Origin: an uncultured Eubacteriales bacterium
GTDB lineage: Bacteria; Bacillota; Clostridia; Oscillospirales; Oscillospiraceae
Assembly (NCBI GenBank): GCA_900550705.1
Contig: URTG01000100.1
Location: 1-6,425, forward strand
DNA length: 6,425 nucleotides
Direction of reading: 5' to 3'
The notes under the pieces were generated by a model. That model was not told the DNA's origin, did no database searches, and saw only the letters and a program-made list of their open reading frames with translations. Within the stretch, counting starts at the first letter, position 1. Each line of letters starts with the position of its first letter. The position numbers and the translations under genes are program-made. Below, piece by piece: positions 1 to 6,186 of the stretch.

Positions 1-5
1 GCCTG

Positions 6-33
6 AGCCGTCCGGCGTTTACACCGGGCGGCT
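6..33. other. GC-rich hairpin just after the nudC stop codon
   Basis: AGCCGTCCGG and CCGGGCGGCT can form a 10-bp stem (one G-T wobble on the plus strand) around an 8-base loop, seven bases past the nudC stop. It sits where a terminator would be expected, but no T-run follows on the minus strand within the window. It could instead be an mRNA 3'-end stabilising structure or a terminator whose tail lies outside the window. Confidence 0.35.
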
Positions 34-40
34 GTTGGTA

Positions 41-877
41 TTACCGGGGGTCCTTCCCCTCGCGGAACAGCTGGATCATGGTGTGCGTCAGGGAGGCGGG
101 ATTGGGGTCCACGGGGATCTCCTCCCGGGTGAGCCAGACGCCCTCGTCCAGCTCGTTGTGGTCCAGGGTGATGGTCTCGTCCTCGCAGTCCAGGTCGGCC
201 CAGAAGCCAACCATCAGATTCCCGGCGAAGCCCCAGGGCTGGCTGGCGTGGTAGCGGATGTTCTGAATGGGCAGCCCCACCTCCTCCATGACCTCCCGGC
301 GGACGGTGTCCTCCAGGGTCTCGCCGATTTCGGTGAAGCCGGCCACCAGGGCGTAGCGGGTGGCGTTGGGGCGGTTGGCATAGTGGGTCAGCAGCAGCTT
401 GTCCCGGTGCCGCACCGCCGCCAGCACCGCCGGGTTGATCCGGGGGTAGACCACCTGGTCACACTGGGGGCAGCGCATGGCCCGCTCCACCTTGTCCCGG
501 GCCATGGCCGCACCGCAGCGGCCGCAGAAGCGGTTCAAACGATACCAGGCGGACAGGTGCATCGCCGTGGCCCCCGCCAGGGCCAGATAGGTGGGCTTCA
601 TGTTCCGGAACACCATGCCGACGTGCTCCGCCAGCGCGTGCTTCACGGCGTCGGAGACGTTCCACAGCAGGAAGAACGCCGTCTGGTCGATCTCAAACAG
701 GTAAACCAGGTCGGTCTCCGCCGCGCCCAGGGCCTTGATCTCCTCCGCCGTGGGAAATACGCCCGCCTGGGTCAGATAGGTCTTTCCGCCTGCAAACACC
801 GTCACCCGGTCATCGGGGCGGCTTTCGCGCTCATGGAATTCGTTGTGGAAAGTATGGGGAGCAATGTCTTGAATCAT
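41..877 (-). CDS. nudC: NudC-like NAD(+)/NADH pyrophosphatase (Nudix hydrolase)
   Basis: This 278-residue protein matches the zinc-ribbon subgroup of Nudix hydrolases that cleave NAD(H) to NMN(H) and AMP in the cytosol; some members also remove NAD caps from RNA. A zinc ribbon is formed by C118, C121, C136 and C139, followed by the family motif YPRINPAVL at 144-152. A perfect Nudix box (G-x5-E-x7-R-E-x-x-E-E-x-G) spans 180-202, with catalytic E195, E198 and E199. The NudC signature SQPWPFP is present but altered to SQPWGFAGN at 212-220, so the two prolines expected after the tryptophan are Gly and Ala. The N-terminal 110 residues fit the poorly conserved NudC N-domain, and the length is normal for the family. 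The ATG is preceded by GAGAGG with a 7-base spacer. It lies 101 bases after the transporter ATPase gene and has its own promoter candidate. Exact substrate preference is inferred. Confidence 0.9.
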   Translation of the reverse strand: MIQDIAPHTFHNEFHERESRPDDRVTVFAGGKTYLTQAGVFPTAEEIKALGAAETDLVYLFEIDQTAFFLLWNVSDAVKHALAEHVGMVFRNMKPTYLALAGATAMHLSAWYRLNRFCGRCGAAMARDKVERAMRCPQCDQVVYPRINPAVLAAVRHRDKLLLTHYANRPNATRYALVAGFTEIGETLEDTVRREVMEEVGLPIQNIRYHASQPWGFAGNLMVGFWADLDCEDETITLDHNELDEGVWLTREEIPVDPNPASLTHTMIQLFREGKDPR

Positions 878-929
878 GGTTTTGCCTCTCTATGTCACGC
901 CCGGGGGCGCTTTTTGTTTTGTCTGGCCT

Positions 930-958
930 ATTGTAGCATAGAGGGGGAGATTTGGGAA
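930..958 (-). promoter_or_regulatory. Candidate promoter for nudC
   Basis: On the minus strand a -35-like TTCCCA (958-953, four of six consensus bases) is followed after 17 bases by TACAAT (935-930, five of six). This would start transcription near 924, giving a leader of about 46 nt before the nudC ATG. No convincing minus-strand terminator separates the upstream ATPase gene, so nudC may also receive read-through. Confidence 0.4.
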
Positions 959-978
959 GGGGGGAGGGTGTTCCTTCA

Positions 979-1734
979 TCAGATCTCATACTCCACCAGG
1001 TTCAGAATCCGGGAGAGGAATTTCTTCGTGCGGTACTCCTGGGGGCGACAGAGGAGCTCGTCGGGCGGCCCCTCCTCCACCAGAACGCCGCCGTCCATGA
1101 AGACCACATGGTCGGCGACCTCCCGGGCGAAGTCGATCTCGTGGGTGACCACGATCATGGTGCTGCTGGAATCCCGGGCCACCTGCTTCATGGTCTCCAG
1201 CACCTCGCCCACCAGCTCCGGGTCCAGGGCGGAGGTGGGCTCGTCGAACAGGATCACCGAGGGCTGGACGGCCAGGGCCCGGGCGATGGCCACCCGCTGC
1301 TGCTGGCCGCCGGAGATCTGATAGGGATAGGAATCCCGCTTTTCCGCCATGCCCACCTTGCTCAGGTAGCAGAGGGCCCGGTCCTCCGCCTCCTGCCGGG
1401 GCAGGTGGTGGACAGTGCGGAGGCTCTCGGTGACATTTTGCAGTACCGTCTTGTTGCGGAACAGGTTGTAGTGCTGAAAGACCATGGCCGTTTTCGACCG
1501 CAGCGCCTGGATCTGGCGGCGGTCCGCCCGGTGGGCGTCCAGCGTCAGGTCGTCCAGGCAGATGGTGCCGCCGTCGGCCCGCTCTAAAAAGTTGGTGCAG
1601 CGCAGCAGCGTGGTCTTGCCCGAGCCGCTGGGGCCCAGGATCACGGTGACGGAGCCGGTCTGCACCGTGCAGCTCACGCCCTTGAGCACCTGGTTGTCCC
1701 CAAAGGCCTTTTGAATGTTGTTGTATTCTACCAT
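979..1734 (-). CDS. Polar amino acid ABC transporter ATP-binding protein
   Basis: This 251-residue cytoplasmic ATPase powers uptake by the two adjacent permeases. It carries Walker A GPSGSGKTT (34-42), a Q-loop at Q87 in MVFQHYNLF, the signature ISGGQQQR (140-147, with Ile in place of the usual Leu), Walker B VILFDEP (160-166), the D-loop SALD (168-171) and the switch histidine H198 in VVTHE. The overall pattern is that of the GlnQ/HisP/TcyN family of polar amino acid importers; the neighbouring C-S lyase favours a TcyN-like (cystine or other sulfur amino acid) role. The ATG is preceded by AAGGA with a 7-base spacer, and only 4 bases separate it from the upstream permease stop, so translation is probably coupled. 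It is the last gene of the proposed operon. The substrate cannot be set from the ATPase alone. Confidence 0.95.
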   Translation of the reverse strand: MVEYNNIQKAFGDNQVLKGVSCTVQTGSVTVILGPSGSGKTTLLRCTNFLERADGGTICLDDLTLDAHRADRRQIQALRSKTAMVFQHYNLFRNKTVLQNVTESLRTVHHLPRQEAEDRALCYLSKVGMAEKRDSYPYQISGGQQQRVAIARALAVQPSVILFDEPTSALDPELVGEVLETMKQVARDSSSTMIVVTHEIDFAREVADHVVFMDGGVLVEEGPPDELLCRPQEYRTKKFLSRILNLVEYEI

Positions 1735-1738
1735 CGTC

Positions 1739-2443
1739 TTATCCTTTCACAAATACCATGGTGCGCTTGGCCGCCGCTGCTACCATCCGCTCCACGCAGA
1801 AGCAGATGGCCCAGTAGATCAGGGCCGCGGCGCAGTAGACCTCCAGATAGCGATAGGTCTCCGCCCCCTCCAGCTTGGCCCCGGCCATCAGCTCCTCCAC
1901 CGAAATGCAAAAGAGGATGGAGGTACTTTTGATCAGGTTGAGAAACTGGTTGCTCAGCGGCGGCAGAGCGAAGCAGGCCGCCTGGGGCAGCACGATCCGG
2001 CGGAAGCCGGTCAGCCAGTTCATGCCCATAGCCAGGGCGGCCTCCATCTGCCCCTTGTCCACCGAGAGCATGGCCCCCCGCAGCACCTGAGAGATGTAGG
2101 CGCCGAAGTTGATGGACAGGGCCAGAATGGCCAGCGTCTCCGGCGGTACGGGGAGGGTGATATCCATCCGCCCGGTCTGGCGCAGATAGAGCAGGAGGAG
2201 GGGGATGCCGAAATAGACCAGATAGATCTGGATCATCAGGGGGCAGGCCCGGGCCAGCAGAACATAGACCCGGGTGATGGGGTCCAGCACCGGGATCTTC
2301 CGCAGCTGGATCACCGCCACCGGCAGGGCGATGGCCACCGCCCAGAGCAGAGACAGGGCGGAGATCCGCAGGGTGGTGGGCAGATAGGTGACCAGCACCT
2401 GAAAGACGTGCAGCAGATATTCCGTGTCAGAAAGCAGGCTCAT
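1739..2443 (-). CDS. Amino acid ABC transporter permease (HisM/GlnP family), second of two
   Basis: This 234-residue integral membrane protein has about five hydrophobic segments, normal for the family. The cytoplasmic EAA loop that docks on the ATPase is clear at about 131-155 (GQMEAALAMGM, then RRIVLPQA). It differs from the other permease, so the translocation pore is probably a heterodimer, as in the Bacillus subtilis TcyL/TcyM cystine system. The usual glutamate just before the 'RG' of the EAA region is Gln here (Q119 in YISQVLRG), whereas the partner permease keeps Glu. The start is an ATG with GGGGAGG seven bases upstream. It follows the first permease after a 54-base gap containing a hairpin and runs into the ATPase gene with a 4-base gap. 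The permease assignment is firm; the substrate is inferred from context. Confidence 0.93.
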   Translation of the reverse strand: MSLLSDTEYLLHVFQVLVTYLPTTLRISALSLLWAVAIALPVAVIQLRKIPVLDPITRVYVLLARACPLMIQIYLVYFGIPLLLLYLRQTGRMDITLPVPPETLAILALSINFGAYISQVLRGAMLSVDKGQMEAALAMGMNWLTGFRRIVLPQAACFALPPLSNQFLNLIKSTSILFCISVEELMAGAKLEGAETYRYLEVYCAAALIYWAICFCVERMVAAAAKRTMVFVKG

Positions 2444-2466
2444 GGCGTGACCTCCCCGAGGAATGT

Positions 2467-2481
2467 CAGGTCCCGGACCTG
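2467..2481 (-). other. Intercistronic hairpin between the two permease genes
   Basis: The arms CAGGTC and GACCTG form a perfect 6-bp stem around a 3-base loop in the 54-base gap between the permeases. No T-run follows, so it is not an intrinsic terminator. It lies a short distance upstream of the downstream permease's ribosome binding site and may affect mRNA stability or relative expression. No function is shown. Confidence 0.4.
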
Positions 2482-2497
2482 TGGGGAACTTGGCTTG

Positions 2498-3190
2498 TTA
2501 CTGACCATATTTTCTCACCCGGACCCTTTCCTCCAAGATGTGGAACAGCAGATGGACCAGCAGGCACAGCCCGATGTACAGGATGCCCGCGGCCAGATAG
2601 ACCTCTAAATTGCGCTGGGCCCCGCCGCCGATGAGCTTGGCCCGGGTCATAATATCCACCAGGCCGATGTTGAACAGCAGCGAGGTGTTTTTCAGCGTGC
2701 CGATGACCTGGCCGGACAGATCGGGCAGGGCGGCGGCAAAGGCCTGGGGGAACAGGATGCGGGAGTAGGCCTGTCCCGTGCCCATGCCCACGGCATAGGC
2801 CGCCTCCAGCTGGTCGGTGCCGATGGCCAGCAGCGCCCCCCGCAGCGTCTCGGCGGCGTAGCCGCCCAGGTGGAGGGAGCAGGCCGCCAGGGCGTACAGC
2901 ACCAGGGGTACGTCTTTGGTCTGCACCCCGAACAGCCGGAACAGGGCGGGCAGCAGGAAGAAGCAGAGGAAAATCTGCACCACCGCCGGAGTGCCCCGGA
3001 TGAAGGAGATGTAGACCCGCCCCAGCTGGGACAGCACCGGGACCCGGCGCACGTTGACAAAGGTGACCAGCGTGCCCAGCAGCAGCCCCAGCACACAGGA
3101 GACCGACGCCACGAACAGCGTCATGGGCAGCTCATGGGCCAGCTTGGGAAAGGCCCCCAGGAAAAAAGAGACGTCAAATAATTTGGTCAC
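2498..3190 (-). CDS. Amino acid ABC transporter permease (HisM/GlnP family), first of two
   Basis: This 230-residue inner-membrane permease has the family hallmark FIRGTPAVVQIF at 63-74 and an intact EAA loop at about 126-150 (DQLEAAYAVGM, then SRILFPQA). About five hydrophobic segments fit the usual topology. It pairs with the other permease and the ATPase to form the importer, which is fed by the lipoprotein encoded just upstream. The start codon is GTG rather than ATG; it is supported by a perfect AAGGAGG (3203-3197) six bases upstream. The gap to the binding-protein stop is 18 bases, consistent with one transcript. It resembles TcyM-type cystine permeases in organisation, but the sequence alone does not fix the substrate. 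Confidence 0.93.
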   Translation of the reverse strand: MTKLFDVSFFLGAFPKLAHELPMTLFVASVSCVLGLLLGTLVTFVNVRRVPVLSQLGRVYISFIRGTPAVVQIFLCFFLLPALFRLFGVQTKDVPLVLYALAACSLHLGGYAAETLRGALLAIGTDQLEAAYAVGMGTGQAYSRILFPQAFAAALPDLSGQVIGTLKNTSLLFNIGLVDIMTRAKLIGGGAQRNLEVYLAAGILYIGLCLLVHLLFHILEERVRVRKYGQ

Positions 3191-3208
3191 GGTGGTCCTC
3201 CTTGCCCG

Positions 3209-4051
3209 TCAGCCGGCGGCCGCGGTCCCGGCGGCCAGGACATCCTCCCCCAGAAATTGCTGCGACAGGGCGGACACGGTGCCGTCGTCGATCATGGCCT
3301 GCAGCGTGGTGTCGATCTCCTGGACCAGGGCGGCGGCCTGGTCGTCCTGGCGCAGGATGAAGTAGACGGGAACGGAGGCGATGGGGTCGCCCACCACCTT
3401 CAGGTCGTAGTCGCTGTTCTCCACCGTGGGCTTGTAGTCGGCGGTGGCGTCGGCCTGGCCGGTGGCCACCTGGCTGAAGGTCTCGGCGCTGCCGCCGTCA
3501 AAGTTTACGACGTTGATCGGGGGATCGGCGGTCTCGTTAAACTGGCGCACGGCGCGGGCGGACTCAGACGTGGGGGTGAGGGCCATGGTCTTGCCCTTCA
3601 GGTCGTCCAGAGAGGTCACCCCGTTCTCCTCCCCCCGGACGATCAGGCGGGAGACGGCGTAGCCATAGGGGAGGGTGTTGAACAGATATTTGCTGTCCCG
3701 CTCCTCGTTGTGGACCAGCTGGTTGGCGATCAGATCGATCTGCCCGGCCTCCAGGGCCACAAAGCAGGAGGAGAGGTCCATGGTCTGGAACTCGAAGGCC
3801 ACATCGGGCAAACGGCGGTCGATCTCCCGCAGGATCTCGATGTCATAGCCGGTGAGGTTGTTGTTCTCGTCCACATAGGAGTAGGCGGCCACGGTGCCCC
3901 GGGTGCCCACGGTGAAGGTCTGGACGGTGCCGCCGGAGGCGGCAGTGCCAGAGGCGGAGGTGGAGGCCGCCCCGCCGCCGCAGGCGGTCAGGGAGAGGGC
4001 GGCGGCCAGGGACAGCAGGGCGGCAATGCCGCGGCGATAAGAATATTTCAT
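3209..4051 (-). CDS. Extracellular solute-binding lipoprotein, family 3 (probable cystine/sulfur amino acid binding)
   Basis: This 280-residue protein captures the substrate outside the cell and delivers it to the two permeases. A basic, hydrophobic signal peptide ends in the lipobox LTAC, with the lipidated cysteine at C24, followed by a flexible Gly/Ala/Ser/Thr-rich linker to about residue 43. The mature part shows the family 3 pattern: GYDIE at 68-72, EAGQIDLIANQ at 101-111, and the charged stretch NEERDSKYLFN at 115-125, in which R118 is the likely carboxylate-binding arginine. The ATG is preceded by GAGG nine bases upstream. It sits 25 bases after the C-S lyase stop and 18 bases before the first permease. 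Family assignment is firm. Cystine or another sulfur amino acid as ligand is inferred from the leader and lyase; histidine or glutamine type ligands cannot be excluded from sequence alone. Confidence 0.92.
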   Translation of the reverse strand: MKYSYRRGIAALLSLAAALSLTACGGGAASTSASGTAASGGTVQTFTVGTRGTVAAYSYVDENNNLTGYDIEILREIDRRLPDVAFEFQTMDLSSCFVALEAGQIDLIANQLVHNEERDSKYLFNTLPYGYAVSRLIVRGEENGVTSLDDLKGKTMALTPTSESARAVRQFNETADPPINVVNFDGGSAETFSQVATGQADATADYKPTVENSDYDLKVVGDPIASVPVYFILRQDDQAAALVQEIDTTLQAMIDDGTVSALSQQFLGEDVLAAGTAAAG

Positions 4052-4076
4052 GGGGAATTACCTCGTTTCTATGGTT

Positions 4077-5264
4077 TCAATCGAGTGCGGCCACGGCCTG
4101 GTCCAGCCGCTCCAACGCCTGGGCCAGCTGGGCCCGGGGGAGGGCCAGGTTCAGCCGGACGAAGCCGGAGCCCTGCTTGCCGAAGATGTGGCCCTGGTTG
4201 GCCCAAATGCCGGCCTTGTGCAGGAAAAACTGCTCCAGCGCCTGGTCGTCCAGCCTCAGCCTCCGGCAGTCCAGCCACAGGAAATAGGTGCCCTGGGACT
4301 GATAGGCCCGCAGCGCGGGGATGTGGGCGGAAATGTACTCCACGGCGAACCGTCGGTTCTCCGCCAGATAGTCCCGCAGGGCGTCCAGCCAGGGGGCACC
4401 GCGGCGGAAGGCGGCGTTCCCGGCGGTCAGGGCGAACAGGTTGGGGCCGGGCAGGCCCACCTCGTCGAGGGCGGCCTGCATCCGCCGCCGCAGGTCGGCG
4501 TTGGGCACAATGATGTTGGACAAGTGCAGCCCGGCCAGGTTAAACGTTTTGCTGGCGGCGGTGCAGACCACGGCGTTCTGGGCGAAGGGCTCCCCCAGAG
4601 AGGCGAAGGGGGTGTGCCGGACACCGGGCAGGGTCAGGTCCTCGTGAATCTCGTCCGAGACCACCAGCACGCCGTATTCCCGGCAGAGGGTGCCGAAGTG
4701 CCGCAGCTCCTCCGGTGTGTAGACCTTGCCCACTGGGTTGTGGGGATTGCACAGAAGGAACAGCTTGGGGCGGTAGTCCCGCAGCTTGGCCTCGAAGTCT
4801 GCCCAGTCCACGTCGTAGTGGTCGCCCCGGTCCAGGAGGGGATTCTCCAGCACCCGCCGCTGGGTCTGGCGGAGCAGGCGGAAGAAGGGGTGGTAGACCG
4901 GCGGCTGCACCAGCACATAGTCGTTCCGGTGGGTGAGGGCCCGCACGGCGGTCTGGATGCCGAAGATCACGCTGGGGGTGTGGAGAAACCACTCCTCCTT
5001 CACCTCCCAGCCGTGGCGCTCCCGCTGCCAGGCGATGACGGCGTCGTGATACTCCCGGTCCACCGCCGTGTAGCCGTAGATGCCCAGCTGGGCCCGCTGA
5101 AGCACCGCGTCCTTCACGGCCTGGGGGGTTTCAAAGTCCATGTCGGCGATCCACATGGGCTGGACGTCCGCCTCGCCGGTCTCTTTCTCCCGGTAGTCCC
5201 ACTTTTTGGACCAGACGCCCCGGACGGCGGGGGGCGCATCGAACAAGTTCTGAAAATCGGTCAT
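4077..5264 (-). CDS. patB: PatB/MalY-type PLP-dependent C-S lyase (cystathionine beta-lyase-like)
   Basis: This 395-residue cytosolic fold-type I PLP enzyme has the length and motifs of the PatB/MalY group, which performs beta-elimination on cystathionine, cysteine, cystine or S-conjugates to give pyruvate, ammonia and a thiol or sulfide. Visible landmarks are PMWIADMDF (36-44), YGYT (63-66), PPVYHPF (121-127), CNPHNPVGK (172-180), VSDEIHEDL (202-210) with the pyridine-binding D204, the Schiff-base lysine K239 in SKTFN, and the carboxylate-binding R370 in GFVRLNLALPR. The ATG has GGAGGAA just upstream overlapping the end of the DUF1847 gene, with only 3 bases between stop and start, so the two are probably translationally coupled. 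Placement between DUF1847 and a cystine-type importer suggests it processes the imported compound. An aminotransferase role is possible but less likely for this subfamily. Confidence 0.9.
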   Translation of the reverse strand: MTDFQNLFDAPPAVRGVWSKKWDYREKETGEADVQPMWIADMDFETPQAVKDAVLQRAQLGIYGYTAVDREYHDAVIAWQRERHGWEVKEEWFLHTPSVIFGIQTAVRALTHRNDYVLVQPPVYHPFFRLLRQTQRRVLENPLLDRGDHYDVDWADFEAKLRDYRPKLFLLCNPHNPVGKVYTPEELRHFGTLCREYGVLVVSDEIHEDLTLPGVRHTPFASLGEPFAQNAVVCTAASKTFNLAGLHLSNIIVPNADLRRRMQAALDEVGLPGPNLFALTAGNAAFRRGAPWLDALRDYLAENRRFAVEYISAHIPALRAYQSQGTYFLWLDCRRLRLDDQALEQFFLHKAGIWANQGHIFGKQGSGFVRLNLALPRAQLAQALERLDQAVAALD

Positions 5265-5267
5265 GGC

Positions 5268-5939
5268 TTATTCCTCCAATTTGCTCTTGGGCAGGTCGGG
5301 CCCCAGCAGGCGCTTGTAGAACGATCCGGTAAGATACAGCCCGGCGGCGGGGTTGTGGCCCAGCACCCGGTCCTTGACGATGAGATAGGTGACGGGAGCC
5401 TTGGAGTGGCGGATGAACAGGGTGTCGTGCCCCACGCACAGGCCGATGATGATGTTGAAGTCCGTGCCCGCCTTGTTCAGCAGCTCGGCCTGGAGAATGG
5501 GGTTGCAGAAGGCCTCGTGGCAGCCGGGGTTGTGCTTGACCTCCTCGGGTACGCCGATGAGGGACTTGTCCTGAGACCCGACCTTGCAGGCCACGCCGTA
5601 GACCTCCACACCCTTGGCCTTGGCGATCTTGGCAAACAGATTGGCCTCGTGGAGCATTCCCACACAGGTGGCCAGGCCCACTTTTTTGAAGCCCATACGT
5701 TTGATAAACAGCAGGATCTCCTCAATGCGGGTGGCCCGGCCGTAATACTCGCCCTCAATGCAGGCGGCGGTGATCGCGATTTTCCGGTCGATCCGGCTGT
5801 GAATGTATTTCTCGGTGCAGCGGGCCACCAGCTCCTGGTCCGCGTGGGTGGTCAGGCACTCTTTGGGGTAGACGCCGTCCTGCCGGTTGCAGTTGCCGAT
5901 GGGGCAGTTGGCGCAGGTAAAGCTCTGATGTTCACTCAT
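5268..5939 (-). CDS. DUF1847 cysteine-rich protein of unknown function
   Basis: This 223-residue protein resembles the DUF1847 family, often labelled a metal-binding protein; its biochemical role is not established. It has 11 cysteines (C9, C12, C17, C28, C41, C60, C92, C118, C140, C145, C168). The N-terminal C-x2-C-x4-C-x10-C set looks like a zinc or iron-sulfur site. Further conserved-looking stretches are CVGMLHEANLF (92-102), CKVGSQDKSLIGV (118-130), NPGCHEAFCNP (137-147), GLCVGHDTLF (166-175) and KDRVLGHNPAAGLY (189-202). There is no signal peptide or membrane segment, so it is probably cytosolic. The ATG is preceded by AGGAG with a 9-base spacer. It is the first structural gene after the attenuator and is coupled to the C-S lyase gene. 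A role in handling sulfide, persulfide or a metal thiolate is a guess from context only. Confidence 0.85.
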   Translation of the reverse strand: MSEHQSFTCANCPIGNCNRQDGVYPKECLTTHADQELVARCTEKYIHSRIDRKIAITAACIEGEYYGRATRIEEILLFIKRMGFKKVGLATCVGMLHEANLFAKIAKAKGVEVYGVACKVGSQDKSLIGVPEEVKHNPGCHEAFCNPILQAELLNKAGTDFNIIIGLCVGHDTLFIRHSKAPVTYLIVKDRVLGHNPAAGLYLTGSFYKRLLGPDLPKSKLEE

Positions 5940-5982
5940 GGTGTTACTCTCCTAACTTGGCAGCATTTTCCTGTTTTTGGAT

Positions 5983-6017
5983 AGAAAAAGGGAGCGCCGT
6001 TCCGAACAGACGCTCCC
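5983..6017 (-). terminator. Intrinsic terminator in the operon leader (attenuator)
   Basis: On the minus strand GGGAGCG (6017-6011) pairs with CGCTCCC (5996-5990). Inside, T-G, C-G, G-C, T-A and T-A pairs can extend the stem to about 12 bp with one bulged T (6008) and a CGG loop. TTTTT (5989-5985) follows immediately. This terminator lies between the leader peptide stop and the first structural gene, about 45 bases before the DUF1847 ATG, where it would stop transcription of the whole operon unless disrupted. It is downstream of the promoter and faces the operon, so it acts as an attenuator rather than as the end of an upstream gene. Confidence 0.9.
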
Positions 6018-6112
6018 GAATGGTTCCGCTTCAACAGGGCAAGACCGCGTTATCCCCGCAGCGCCATTCGCCCGCGGGCACAACAAAGAGGCCCATGTCT
6101 GGAACACGTCCG
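6007..6112 (-). promoter_or_regulatory. Candidate antiterminator structure overlapping the terminator arm
   Basis: Hand pairing finds CGGACGTGTTCC (6112-6101) complementary to GGGAGCGTCTG (6017-6007): eight Watson-Crick pairs, three G-U pairs and one bulged G (6105). This uses the whole 5' arm of the terminator, so the two are mutually exclusive. Inside it, GAATGGCGCT (6069-6060) pairs with AGCG (6030-6027) and CCATTC (6023-6018) with a GAA bulge, stacking directly next to the antiterminator helix. A small GGGC/GCCC hairpin (6094-6091 with 6079-6076) can close the remaining loop, giving a three-way junction. A ribosome halted at the Cys triplet would leave these segments free; one reading on to the stop codon would cover them. 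No folding energy was computed. Confidence 0.5.
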
Positions 6113-6172
6113 GGACAGGGACATTCGACAGCAGCAATCGTTCTGACGGGGGGCGAGGTAGGTGTGTTCCAT
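6050..6172 (-). CDS. Cysteine-rich leader peptide (40 aa), putative attenuator ORF
   Basis: A 40-codon ORF starts at ATG 6172-6170 and ends at TAA 6052-6050. A very strong ribosome binding site, GGAAGGAG (6186-6179), lies six bases before the ATG. The peptide begins MEHTYLAPRQND and then has three consecutive cysteine codons (TGC TGC TGT, 6136-6128, residues 13-15), a single Cys at 23 (6106-6104) and a pair at 30-31 (6085-6080): six Cys in 40 residues, far above normal. It is transcribed from the promoter at 6282-6254 and followed 32 bases later by the leader terminator. This matches the logic of trp/his-type leader peptides: scarcity of Cys-tRNA would stall the ribosome at the Cys run and alter downstream RNA folding. 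There is no sign of a stable protein domain. Translation and regulation are inferred, not shown. Confidence 0.8.
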   Translation of the reverse strand: MEHTYLAPRQNDCCCRMSLSRTCSRHGPLCCARGRMALRG

Positions 6173-6186
6173 GGTGTTCTCCTTCC

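Noticed and set aside
897..921. Plus-strand terminator: CGCC/GGCG stem followed by TTTTTGTTTT
   Set aside because: The stem is only 4-5 bp, the T-run lies on the plus strand where no gene ends, and it is inside the leader of nudC. It may have a minor bidirectional effect, but I cannot support it.
4050..5984. Long plus-strand open frame (644 codons) antisense to the C-S lyase and DUF1847 genes; similar long plus-strand frames at 35-1321, 1715-2608 and 3257-4513
   Set aside because: These are low-complexity Gly/Gln/His/Val-rich translations typical of the antisense of GC-rich coding DNA, with no recognisable motifs, and the opposite strand encodes clear protein families.
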